From TM7 phylum sp. oral taxon 352 (GTDB lineage: Bacteria; Patescibacteriota; Saccharimonadia; Saccharimonadales; Saccharimonadaceae), in assembly GCA_007845355.1 (NCBI GenBank), contig SDRQ01000003.1, forward strand, positions 1 through 59,009: a stretch of 59,009 nucleotides of DNA. The letters are read 5' to 3'. Below the pieces are notes generated by a model. It saw only the letters and a program-made list of their open reading frames with translations. It did no database searches and had not been told where the DNA came from. Shown in pieces: positions 1-7,791 of the stretch (its first letter is position 1; every line of letters starts with the position of its first letter). A program made the position numbers and the translations under genes.

Positions 1-290
1 GAGAAACGATTACTCTTGACTTGTAATGAGATAATGATAAGATTACGGCTATTATGAAGAACTTGTAACCTGTAGATAGCAATTTGGTATCGAATTTTAT
101 CACCAAAAGAGAGGGATTACCTAAATTTGCCTCAATATCAAGAGTTAATTTATTATCGCTAGGCAATTTAGGAAATCCCTCTCTGTTGGTGATAAAATTC
201 GATACCAAATTGCTATCTTTACGATACAAATCCACCATAATAGCCTTAGTCTTATCATTATCCCATGACAAGTCAAGAGAAATCGTTTCT
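1..290. repeat. Imperfect 130-bp inverted repeat at window edge
   Basis: Bases 2-132 match the reverse complement of 161-290 with about 16 differences and one 1-base indel (about 88 percent identity); the spacer is 28 bases (133-160). The inner 50 bases are almost perfect, and the mismatches lie mainly in the outer 80. The repeat lies inside the C-terminal coding part of the ABC ATPase on the minus strand, which stays open through both arms. It could be an old template-switch palindrome, or an amplification or assembly hairpin at a contig end. Confidence 0.85.
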
Positions 291-1129
291 CCCACTTTAA
301 AACTACGACGTTTCTTACCTGTTTTATCGTGTATGGCGGTTTTAATATTTTTACCTGTATATTGATGTCTTTGGTCTACAGCTTTATCTATTACAGCTTG
401 ATTGAGCCTACTATATTCATCCGCAACCTGCACTGGACTACCTTCTTTAATAATCTTGCCCTCGTGAATTAACACGGCTCGATTACAAAACTTTTTAACA
501 GTATCCATATCATGCGTAACCAATATAACCGTTTGCTTACTGGACTTGTATTGTTCAAAAACATCTATACACTTACGCTGGAAAGCTTCATCACCAACAG
601 CCAGCACCTCGTCAAAAATCATAATATCATTGCGTGCTTTTATTGCTACTGAAAACGCTAAACGAACCTGCATACCTGATGAATAGTTCTTTAATTTCTG
701 ATCCATAAATGGCTCAAGCTCCGCGAACGAAACGATATCATCATATATCAGCTCCATTTCCTTACGCGTAAATCCAAGTAGAGCACCGTTCAAAAAAACA
801 TTATCTCTACCAGACAGCTCTGGATTAAACCCAACCCCCAACTCTATGAAAGGCGTTAATTTACCATTTATTTCAATGCTTCCGCTCGTTGGCTGATAAA
901 CTCCAGCTAGCATCTTAAGCATGGTACTCTTACCTGAACCGTTTCGGCCAACAACACCAAAAAAATCACCTTGATTTACATTAAAGCTAACGCCATCCAA
1001 CACTTTCTGAACTGTCTTTTTATTCTTCTTAACAATGTTAACAAAGGCGCTTTTAATACTAGAATTCTTTGACTGTGGAAGAATAAATTCCTTATGTATA
1101 TCTTTTACTACAATTGCAGGTTTTGTCAT
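1..1129 (-). CDS. Polysaccharide ABC exporter ATPase, Wzt/TagH type (3' end beyond window)
   Basis: This is the nucleotide-binding subunit of a surface-polysaccharide or teichoic-acid type ABC exporter, acting at the inner face of the membrane with the permease encoded just upstream. The minus strand reads from ATG at 1129 with no stop to the window edge (376 codons). Visible motifs are Walker A GRNGSGKST near residue 60, signature YSSGMQ near 150, Walker B IMIFDE, and switch His in VTHDMD. About 140 residues follow the ATPase domain, as in Wzt proteins that carry a C-terminal glycan-recognition domain. That C-terminal region contains the inverted repeat, so its last 90 or so residues are suspect. 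Confidence 0.9.
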   Translation of the reverse strand, partial: MTKPAIVVKDIHKEFILPQSKNSSIKSAFVNIVKKNKKTVQKVLDGVSFNVNQGDFFGVVGRNGSGKSTMLKMLAGVYQPTSGSIEINGKLTPFIELGVGFNPELSGRDNVFLNGALLGFTRKEMELIYDDIVSFAELEPFMDQKLKNYSSGMQVRLAFSVAIKARNDIMIFDEVLAVGDEAFQRKCIDVFEQYKSSKQTVILVTHDMDTVKKFCNRAVLIHEGKIIKEGSPVQVADEYSRLNQAVIDKAVDQRHQYTGKNIKTAIHDKTGKKRRSFKVGETISLDLSWDNDKTKAIMVDLYRKDSNLVSNFITNREGFPKLPSDNKLTLDIEANLGNPSLLVIKFDTKLLSTGYKFFIIAVILSLSHYKSRVIVS

Positions 1130-1936
1130 TTAAATGTCCTCCGCGAAAAATCGTTGTCTACGCTGAAAATACCAACTCCCTAAACCAAATATCACAATAA
1201 CTATAATGATTGGAATAAACCACAATAACGGATTATGAAAAGTCTGCCAAATAGTTTGAGATGCGGGATTATTAGGCATTAAAGCGTGTCTAGCGTCTTG
1301 GATAATCTGTGTAATTGGATTTAAAAATGCAATCTTTTGTATAACTGACGGCATAGAAGTAACCGCAAAAATAATACCGCTCGCATAAAGTCCTGCCTGC
1401 AATAAGATTTCCCATATATAAGCAATATCGCGAAATATCACATAAAGAGCAGAAAGTAGCAAAGACAATCCAACGGACAATATAAATAGCTCAGCTATAG
1501 CTGGAATAAGTAGCAACCACGAAAAAGTAGGAAATAAACCACTAAGAAACGCAAAAAGTATCACCACTATCATTCCTAAGCCGAGGTTAATAAGTGCAGA
1601 CACACTGCTTGCAATAACCAGAAGATGTCGTGGAATTGCCACCTTGCGAATCAATTGTCCATTATCAACAACGGAACGCGTACCTATCATAGTAGCCTCA
1701 GAGAAAAAGTTCCACAACACAATTCCCATTAGCAGCCAAACCCCATAAGATTCGATTCCCTTACTGCCCTGAGGAAATGCATATGTAAACAACACATACA
1801 AAATACCAAACATAAACATAGGTTTTAAGAGAGACCAAACATATCCTAAAACTGAACTTTGGTATCTTACTTTAAAATCTGTACTAACTATTGCGCGTAA
1901 AATCGCCTCATTTTCTTTATTCACAAGAATACACAT
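1130..1936 (-). CDS. Polysaccharide ABC exporter permease, Wzm/TagG type (ABC-2)
   Basis: A 268-residue integral membrane protein of the ABC-2 family. It has about six hydrophobic segments and a cytoplasmic N-terminal stretch (KVRYQSSVLGYVWSLLKP) typical of glycan exporters. It abuts the ATPase gene with no gap (stop at 1130, next ATG at 1129), so the two are one transporter. Start choice: ATG at 1936 lies 9 nt after a TATAAT (minus, 1951-1946). An AAGGAG at 1942-1937 could instead serve the in-frame GTG at 1924. Expected substrate: an undecaprenyl-linked glycan made by the divergent glycosyltransferases (inference). Confidence 0.88.
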   Translation of the reverse strand: MCILVNKENEAILRAIVSTDFKVRYQSSVLGYVWSLLKPMFMFGILYVLFTYAFPQGSKGIESYGVWLLMGIVLWNFFSEATMIGTRSVVDNGQLIRKVAIPRHLLVIASSVSALINLGLGMIVVILFAFLSGLFPTFSWLLLIPAIAELFILSVGLSLLLSALYVIFRDIAYIWEILLQAGLYASGIIFAVTSMPSVIQKIAFLNPITQIIQDARHALMPNNPASQTIWQTFHNPLLWFIPIIIVIVIFGLGSWYFQRRQRFFAEDI

Positions 1937-1985
1937 CTCCTTACGATTATATCAAATTGCATAAAAAAGATATATACTCTATAGT
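1937..1985. promoter_or_regulatory. Divergent promoters between exporter and glycosyltransferase operons
   Basis: On the minus strand TATAAT (1951-1946) precedes the permease gene. On the plus strand TATACT (1973-1978) ends 7 nt before the ATG at 1986, leaving no room for a ribosome-binding site. Both directions of the glycan locus appear to start here. Confidence 0.55.
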
Positions 1986-3134
1986 ATGAGTGCTTTACGA
2001 ATCGTCTTAGTACGCAACGCCGCATCTTATGATTTCGGCGGGGGTGAGCGTTTTCCTATTTTCCTAGCAAAAGAACTACAAAAATTAGGACATTTTCCAA
2101 TAGTTCTAAGTCGCCATAAAAAGTTGTGTGATTACGCTAAGCACGAAAACATTCCACATTATCGATCTTGGTGGTGGTCTAAACAAAATTGGAGCGGAAA
2201 AAACGTCCTGCTTGTGCCGTTTTATATATTGTGGCAATTATTGCTGACTATATATTACGCCATTCAGTTTAGGAGATTTAAAGCGGACGTTGTACATCTG
2301 CAAAGTAAAGATGATTTCATAGCTGGATCTATTGCTGGAAAACTTGTTGGTGCTAAAGTGATTTGGACTGACCATGCCGATCTCAAACATGTCTGGAAAA
2401 ATCTCTGCATAAAATATAAGAATCCAACAGGTAAACTGGTTGCGTGGTCAGCTCGCTTTGCTGATACTATAACCGCAGTCAGTAAAAGTGAGCAAACTCT
2501 TATTTCCAATAATCTACCTGCAAACTCGCCAATTCTCAATAAAATAATCGTTATTTATAATGGAGTTGAAGATCAAAAGCAAAAATACGAATCGCCTAAG
2601 AATACGGTATTTACTTTCTGCATATCCGGTCGCCTTGTCATAGACAAAGGTATTGGAGAAGCGATTACTGCTTTTAAAGAATTTAACGCTACGTATAAAA
2701 ATTCACAATTAGTGCTTATTGGTGATGGCCCTGATCGATTACAGTTTGAACAACAAGCCAAAGGGCTACCCGTTACTTTTTATGGATATAAGACAAATCC
2801 CCTACCTTATGTCGCATCCGCTGATATATATCTACATCCAACATATCATGAGGGATTTAGCGTTTCCTTAATCGAAGCTAGTATGTTAGGGCTGCCTATC
2901 ATAGCAACCAATGTCGGCGGAAATCCAGAAATTATTCACAATAACAAAACGGGGCTTCTCATTCCTTCTAAAAACGCATCAGCATTACGGGATTCTATGA
3001 AAAAATTATATGAAAACGACGAGCTCAGAACCAGCCTATCTACGGCAGCTCGACAACAGTATCTGGATCTATTCGTATTTCACAACATAGTAAAGACGCA
3101 ATTTATTCCTATATACGAAAATGGTATACTTTAA
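1986..3134 (+). CDS. GT4-family glycosyltransferase
   Basis: 382 residues, GT-B fold of the glycosyl transferase group 1 type. The N-terminal domain has a Gly-rich donor/acceptor loop (DFGGGERFP). The C-terminal domain has the conserved nucleotide-sugar region HEGFSVSLIEAS (the E-x7-E motif) near residue 300. It likely adds a hexose to a lipid-linked surface glycan at the cytoplasmic membrane face. The ATG is 7 nt after TATACT, so the mRNA is probably leaderless. It leads a co-directional cluster with the next three genes. Sugar specificity cannot be read from sequence. Confidence 0.88.
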   Translation: MSALRIVLVRNAASYDFGGGERFPIFLAKELQKLGHFPIVLSRHKKLCDYAKHENIPHYRSWWWSKQNWSGKNVLLVPFYILWQLLLTIYYAIQFRRFKADVVHLQSKDDFIAGSIAGKLVGAKVIWTDHADLKHVWKNLCIKYKNPTGKLVAWSARFADTITAVSKSEQTLISNNLPANSPILNKIIVIYNGVEDQKQKYESPKNTVFTFCISGRLVIDKGIGEAITAFKEFNATYKNSQLVLIGDGPDRLQFEQQAKGLPVTFYGYKTNPLPYVASADIYLHPTYHEGFSVSLIEASMLGLPIIATNVGGNPEIIHNNKTGLLIPSKNASALRDSMKKLYENDELRTSLSTAARQQYLDLFVFHNIVKTQFIPIYENGIL

Positions 3135-3137
3135 TAT

Positions 3138-4271
3138 ATGAAGATTCGTATTGAAACTGCTGCATTAACTGCCCCAAATATATCTGGAGTAGGTCATTAC
3201 ACACGAATGCTCACTAATAGCCTGGCTACCTATTCTCCATCAAATACGGAAATATCAGCATTTTACTTTAATTTTCTTAGCAAACATAAAGACCCCGAAT
3301 TAAATAAAGCCGTCAAGCACGAAAAACATATTTTTATGCCGCAGCGCTTGTTCACAAAACTTCAAAGTTACAATATTCCGCTGCCGTATGATCTATTTTC
3401 CCCTCGCGTAGACGTATCTATATTTCCAAATTTTGATCTATGGACAACAATAAAATCCTCCATCTCCGCCGTAGTTATTCATGACCTTGGATATTTATAT
3501 TTTCCTGAGACCATCGAGCAACGCAACTTGGCGCATCTTAGGAGATGCGTTCCTCGCTCTGCCAAAAAAGCCGATATCATCATTACAGTTTCAGAGTCAA
3601 TCAAATCAGAGATTATCGCCGAGTACAAAGTCCCCGCATCAAAAATTGTTGTGACACCCATACCAGCAGACCCAATCTATCGCCAACCTAGCACAATAGA
3701 CGTTGCAGCCAAATATAACTTACCAACCAAACGATATATTTTTTCAATCGGCAACTTAGAGCCGCGCAAAGACTTACCGACAATGATATCTGCTTTTCGA
3801 TCACTACCGAAGGAAATTCGCGAAAAATATTCCCTAATCTTAGCAGGCGGAAAAGGATGGAAAACGGAATCCACTGAGCTTGCCATAAAGGAAGCTCAAG
3901 CTGCGGGAGAAAATGTTATACGTCCAGGATATATACCTCAAGAAGACGTTCCTGCATTCTATCAACAAGCTGACCTTTTCTGTATGAGTTCTATCTATGA
4001 AGGATTTGGAATGCCTATCGTCGAAGCCTTAACGAGCGGAACTCCCGTTGTCGCTTCAGACATCCCAGTATTGCGTGAAGCTGGAGGTGATGCTATTTTG
4101 TACGCTCAACCCAAAAATCCCGAAGACTTTGCTGAAAAGATTTTATCTATATTATCCAATCCGAACAGCCGCAAAGAAATGAGTGATCGTATGCAAGCAC
4201 AGATGCAAAGAATTTCGTGGGAAAAGAATGTAGACACCTTAATGAAATCATTTGAAGAAGCTTTGAAATAG
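3138..4271 (+). CDS. GT4-family glycosyltransferase (mannosyltransferase-like)
   Basis: 377 residues, GT-B fold. The C-terminal donor-binding region has YEGFGMPIVEALTSGTPVV with the E-x7-E pair, and the N-terminal half carries VIHDLGY, as in mannosyltransferases of the MtfB/WbaZ type. It begins 3 nt after the previous stop, and a TATACT at 3125-3130 lies 7 nt before its ATG, so an internal leaderless promoter is possible. It probably acts after the preceding enzyme in building the same surface glycan; donor and acceptor are unknown. Confidence 0.87.
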   Translation: MKIRIETAALTAPNISGVGHYTRMLTNSLATYSPSNTEISAFYFNFLSKHKDPELNKAVKHEKHIFMPQRLFTKLQSYNIPLPYDLFSPRVDVSIFPNFDLWTTIKSSISAVVIHDLGYLYFPETIEQRNLAHLRRCVPRSAKKADIIITVSESIKSEIIAEYKVPASKIVVTPIPADPIYRQPSTIDVAAKYNLPTKRYIFSIGNLEPRKDLPTMISAFRSLPKEIREKYSLILAGGKGWKTESTELAIKEAQAAGENVIRPGYIPQEDVPAFYQQADLFCMSSIYEGFGMPIVEALTSGTPVVASDIPVLREAGGDAILYAQPKNPEDFAEKILSILSNPNSRKEMSDRMQAQMQRISWEKNVDTLMKSFEEALK

Positions 4272-4273
4272 TT

Positions 4274-5224
4274 ATGAAAACCATCACCCTTCTCATCCCA
4301 GTCTACAATGAAGAATCTATTTTACCGCAATTATTTAAGCGCTTGGACGAATTTACAAAAAATACACCCAATTATCAATTCGAATTTCTCTTCATAAACG
4401 ACGGCAGCATCGATAAATCCTTTTCAATCATAGCCGAGCAATCGAAAAAAGATTCTCGTATCAGCTACATAAATCTATCGCGAAACTTCGGTAAGGAAAT
4501 TGCCATGATAGCTGGAATTGACCACGTAAAAAGTGATGCTCTGGTGATTATCGATGCAGATTTACAAGACCCGCCAGAGCTCATCCAGGAAATGATTTCG
4601 TATTGGGAAGATGGTTACGATGATGTCTATGCTCGCCGCAACGACCGACAAGGCGAAACCTGGCTGAAGAAAAAAACCAGCCAATGGTATTACAGAATAT
4701 TGCAAAAATCGACCAACATCCCCATTCAGGTCGACACTGGAGACTTTCGCTTACTGGATCGCCGATGCGTTGAGGCTTTGCAAAAATTCCGCGAATCTCA
4801 GCGTAATACAAAAGCGATTTTTAGCTGGATTGGCTATAAGAAAAAAGAGATATTTTATAATCGCGATCCCAGATTAGCTGGTCAAACCAAGTGGAATTAC
4901 CGGAAACTACTCAACTTGGCAATTGACGGAATTACCAGCTTTACTACTGCACCGCTACGAATGGCAACTATTTTTGGATTCATCATTTCGTTCATTGCTT
5001 TTGTCTGGATTATTTATCTTTTAGTTCGCCCTTTGTTCGGAGTTTCTACTGGCGCTGGATATTCTTCGCTAATGGCAGTCATCCTATTTCTCGGAGGAGT
5101 TCAGTTATTATCCCTGGGTATAATTGGCGAATACGTGGGACGGATATTTATTGAGACAAAAAATAGACCATTATATTTAGTAGAGGAGTATCATGCAGGA
5201 AATATTAAAAAAACACGCCGATAA
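4274..5224 (+). CDS. GT2-family polyprenyl-phosphate glycosyltransferase (GtrB/DPM1-like)
   Basis: 316 residues: an N-terminal GT-A domain with LLIPVYNEE, FINDGSIDKS and the metal-binding DADLQDPPE (near residue 98), then two C-terminal membrane helices (about 235-260 and 270-295). This architecture matches bactoprenol-phosphate glucosyl/mannosyl transferases, which load a sugar on undecaprenyl phosphate at the cytoplasmic face. The next gene, a GtrA-like protein, overlaps its 3' end by 32 nt, the usual partner for moving that lipid-linked sugar across the membrane. Confidence 0.9.
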   Translation: MKTITLLIPVYNEESILPQLFKRLDEFTKNTPNYQFEFLFINDGSIDKSFSIIAEQSKKDSRISYINLSRNFGKEIAMIAGIDHVKSDALVIIDADLQDPPELIQEMISYWEDGYDDVYARRNDRQGETWLKKKTSQWYYRILQKSTNIPIQVDTGDFRLLDRRCVEALQKFRESQRNTKAIFSWIGYKKKEIFYNRDPRLAGQTKWNYRKLLNLAIDGITSFTTAPLRMATIFGFIISFIAFVWIIYLLVRPLFGVSTGAGYSSLMAVILFLGGVQLLSLGIIGEYVGRIFIETKNRPLYLVEEYHAGNIKKTRR

Positions 5225-5627
5225 ATTCAGATTTCTTATCGTTGGCAGCACTAATACAGTACTAGATTTTGGCATACTTTTTAGTCTAACAATCTTTTTA
5301 AATATCCCAAAGGAGTTTGCTAATTTCATATCAACATTCGTTGCCTTTTTGTTCTCATTTTTTGCAAATAAAAAATACACTTTCAAGTCAACGTCTCAAA
5401 ACTTGAAAAAACAATTTCTTTTATTCGCCGCAGTTACACTATTTGGTTTATGGGTAATTCAGACAATTATTATCGTTATTATCACACCGATATTTATAAA
5501 CTTCGGATTAAATAATTCACTTGCCCTATTGATTAGCAAGCTAGCCGCCACGGCAGTCAGCCTCGTTTGGAATTACGTTCTATACTCCAGGATAGTCTTT
5601 AAAGACACTAAGAGCTCTTCTGACTAA
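5193..5627 (+). CDS. GtrA-like flippase
   Basis: 144 residues with four membrane helices, the size and hydropathy of the GtrA family. The motif LRFLIVGSTNTVLDF-like (RFLIVGSTNTVLDFGI) near residue 13 is typical. The start is supported by AGGAG at 5184-5188, 5-6 nt upstream, inside the end of the GT2 gene, so translation is coupled. Expected role: flipping polyprenyl-phosphate-sugar made by the GT2 enzyme. It converges with khpB, overlapping it by 20 bases. Confidence 0.85.
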   Translation: MQEILKKHADKFRFLIVGSTNTVLDFGILFSLTIFLNIPKEFANFISTFVAFLFSFFANKKYTFKSTSQNLKKQFLLFAAVTLFGLWVIQTIIIVIITPIFINFGLNNSLALLISKLAATAVSLVWNYVLYSRIVFKDTKSSSD

Positions 5628-6069
5628 TAATCAGACGTCGTTCGCGACCTTCACCTTCAGAATGCGTATCAATATCGCTATATTCACCAGCCAAGTGATG
5701 TACTGTCCAGCGATCAGCAGCATTCAAATCCACCACCTTTGATTCGCCAGTTCGACGGACTTCTTCAATCCAGCCGCGCGCCTTTTCGGCAATTTTTTCA
5801 GCGTGCTGCTTTTTATAGTCCGCAATGTCCAAATTCACCCGAACAGTTGACGCTTCTTTATGATGAAGAGCTGTCGACAAAAGGTTCTGAATGCTACGCA
5901 ATGTTTCCGCATTTCTACCAATTAAAATACTGCTTCGCTCGCTATGTGGAATTGAAGCTACAACAATTCCATCTTCGATTTTTACCGAAACTTCCAGATT
6001 CAAGTCAAAGAACGTTAGCAAATCCTCTAAATATTTTTTTACAAATTCAACCGTTTCAATTTGATCCAT
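5608..6069 (-). CDS. khpB: KhpB/Jag RNA-binding protein (KH and R3H domains)
   Basis: 153 residues. The central KH-II domain has the loop IGRNAETLRSIQ (about 58-69). The C-terminal R3H domain ends with STHSEGE-like DTHSEGEGRERRL. The longer Jag N-domain seen in Bacillota is absent or very short. It lies directly downstream of yidC (9-nt gap) in the conserved rpmH-rnpA-yidC-jag order. AAGGAGG is placed 5 nt before ATG 6069, so unlike yidC it is Shine-Dalgarno initiated. In other bacteria the protein binds sRNA/mRNA and affects cell elongation. Confidence 0.92.
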   Translation of the reverse strand: MDQIETVEFVKKYLEDLLTFFDLNLEVSVKIEDGIVVASIPHSERSSILIGRNAETLRSIQNLLSTALHHKEASTVRVNLDIADYKKQHAEKIAEKARGWIEEVRRTGESKVVDLNAADRWTVHHLAGEYSDIDTHSEGEGRERRLIISQKSS

Positions 6070-6078
6070 AAATCCTCC

Positions 6079-6999
6079 TTAATCCTTAGCCTTGATTCGA
6101 GTTACCCTGGCCTCTGTAGCCTTTTTAACACGTTTGTCGATTTTTGTCGATGCTTTAGATTTTTGGGATGATTTTTTATCTGCAATTTCTTGCATTTCTT
6201 TAGAGTCTTGCTTGAAGATGATATAGTTCTGGAGATATCCCACGGCGCTAGCTGTCGTCAAATAAAGCGCCAAAGCCGCCGGCAAATATACAATCACAAA
6301 GAACATCATTACTGGCATAAATTTCATCATTTTTCGCGTCATAATAGCATTTACTTCCGCCTGATCTGCCTCTTTTCCATCGCCAGCCTCAGCTAAAATG
6401 TCACGTAATTTACGATTGCTGTCAGATTGGGGCGACAATTGTTTTGAAGTTAAATATTGCAAATACGCCGCGACTGCCGCCAAAATAACCAAGCCAACAA
6501 CAATACCACTCTTTGATATCGCGTGTTGCGTCAAATCTATAATTCCCAGGAAATTCTGATTAAATTGATCTGGATTATTTACTAGATTATTAGCAACCGG
6601 CAGATTTTTCATAAAATCATAAACATATTTTCCTAAGTCGGCGCGGTTAGAAACGAAAATCTGCACCACTCGATACATCGCAATCAAAATTGGCAGCTGA
6701 ATAATCATAACGCCAATTGAACCAAAGGCACTGACGTTATGTTTTTTATAAAGCTCCACCATCGCTAGGTTACGCATTTGTGGATTTTTTGCGTACTGTT
6801 TTTTGATTTTCACTAGCTCTGGCTGCATTTTACGCATTGCCTTTGCTTGATGAAGCTGCTTCTTAATTAGCGGCCAAAGTAAAAGTCTTACAATAACCGT
6901 AAAGATAATGACACTAACACCAAAATCCGGAATCAGACTATAAATAGCCATTAGCAAATTTAAAATCGGTCGAACAATAAACTCATCAAAAAAACTCAT
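6079..6999 (-). CDS. yidC: YidC/Oxa1 membrane protein insertase
   Basis: 306 residues, the short Gram-positive-like form without the large periplasmic domain. The sequence shows about five membrane segments, the conserved substrate-groove region (IIFTVIVRLLLWPLIKKQ, then MRKMQPELVKIKKQY) and a basic C-terminal tail rich in Lys that fits ribosome contact. It inserts membrane proteins alone or with SecYEG. The ATG follows TATAAT (7011-7006, minus) by 6 nt with no Shine-Dalgarno, so it is probably leaderless. No lipobox is seen at the N-terminus. Confidence 0.95.
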   Translation of the reverse strand: MSFFDEFIVRPILNLLMAIYSLIPDFGVSVIIFTVIVRLLLWPLIKKQLHQAKAMRKMQPELVKIKKQYAKNPQMRNLAMVELYKKHNVSAFGSIGVMIIQLPILIAMYRVVQIFVSNRADLGKYVYDFMKNLPVANNLVNNPDQFNQNFLGIIDLTQHAISKSGIVVGLVILAAVAAYLQYLTSKQLSPQSDSNRKLRDILAEAGDGKEADQAEVNAIMTRKMMKFMPVMMFFVIVYLPAALALYLTTASAVGYLQNYIIFKQDSKEMQEIADKKSSQKSKASTKIDKRVKKATEARVTRIKAKD

Positions 7000-7023
7000 G
7001 TCTTGATTATAGCAAAAAAGCGC

Positions 7024-7371
7024 CTATTTATACAGTTGAGCTTGAGAGAAAAGATTCTTTATTGTCTGTTTTAGATCTTTATGTGGCATCGATAAAACTT
7101 CCGCCGAAAATATAATAACAGCCACATCTTGGTCATTTTTCATATTAGGCAGTTCCAGGCGAATAATTTCATAAACACGTCGACGTATACGATTCCGACG
7201 CACTGCTGATTTTAGAACTTTTTTACTAACAACAACCGCAAATCTACTGTGATTTCTATATGGGTTCTTCACATATTTTATTGTGGCTATAGACGAACGA
7301 ACCGCTTGTCCATTTTTATAGACAAACTTAAGACTGCCATGACCGTGAAATCGATTACATTGTTGTAACAT
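7024..7371 (-). CDS. rnpA: Ribonuclease P protein component
   Basis: 115 residues, the usual length for the family. The RNR motif region is clear (KSAVRRNRIRRRVYEIIR, about residues 56-73). It binds the RNase P RNA and helps mature tRNA 5' ends. The start at 7371 is 8 nt after TATAAT (7385-7380, minus), itself placed just after the rpmH terminator. Thus rnpA seems to have its own promoter rather than relying on readthrough from rpmH. Confidence 0.95.
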   Translation of the reverse strand: MLQQCNRFHGHGSLKFVYKNGQAVRSSIATIKYVKNPYRNHSRFAVVVSKKVLKSAVRRNRIRRRVYEIIRLELPNMKNDQDVAVIIFSAEVLSMPHKDLKQTIKNLFSQAQLYK

Positions 7372-7386
7372 ATTTTACAATTATAT

Positions 7387-7414
7387 CAAAAAATCCCGCC
7401 TTCATCGACGGGAT
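7387..7414 (-). terminator. Intrinsic terminator of rpmH
   Basis: On the minus strand ATCCCG (7414-7409) pairs with CGGGAT (7398-7393), followed by a T run. It separates rpmH from rnpA. Confidence 0.75.
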
Positions 7415-7430
7415 AATTTTTAGCTATCAA

Positions 7431-7568
7431 TTAAATAGCAATTTTAGCGCGGCCCTTTAGGCGGCGGCGCTTCAAAACCATTCTACCAGCCTTGGTAGAA
7501 ACTCGTGCCCTAAAACCGTGCGTCTTTGCGCGGTGTCGGGTGTGTGGTTGAAATGTTCGCTTTGGCAT
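7431..7568 (-). CDS. rpmH: 50S ribosomal protein L34
   Basis: 45 residues beginning [20 protein letters not shown] and rich in Arg/Lys, the standard L34 sequence and length. The gene lies beside the origin and transcribes away from dnaA, the classic arrangement. The stop TAA is at 7431-7433 and an intrinsic terminator follows. Confidence 0.97.
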   Translation of the reverse strand: MPKRTFQPHTRHRAKTHGFRARVSTKAGRMVLKRRRLKGRAKIAI

Positions 7569-7791
7569 ATCAATAAATAGTATATATTCTTTCAGTACTT
7601 TTTGCAAGTCGACAATGACTTTTCCACTATCGACGTATATTTTTCCACAATTTTAACAGATGAGAATTTTAGTTGTGGAAAACTCTACCCCTGTTTTGAA
7701 TAGTAACCTTTCTACTCCGTTTATACTTGTGGAAAACTCCCCTTATTTGCTATAGTAAAGATAGTTAACAGGATTTGAGGGAGTAATTTTC
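7569..7791. other. Origin-associated region upstream of dnaA (DnaA boxes, dnaA promoter)
   Basis: AT-rich spacer with DnaA-box-like 9-mers TTTTCCACA at 7641-7649 and, inverted, at 7674-7682 and 7728-7736; a weaker copy (TTTTCCACT) is at 7620-7628. The dnaA promoter candidate is TTGTGG (7727-7732), an 18-bp spacer and TATAGT (7751-7756). Its -35 overlaps the last box, suggesting autorepression by DnaA. The 15-mer ACTCTACCCCTGTTT at 7682-7696 recurs beyond dnaA. Confidence 0.7.

Noticed and set aside
84-365. A plus-strand 93-codon frame in the inverted repeat
   Set aside because: It is the mirror of the ABC ATPase coding strand created by the palindrome; the minus-strand frame has clear ABC motifs.
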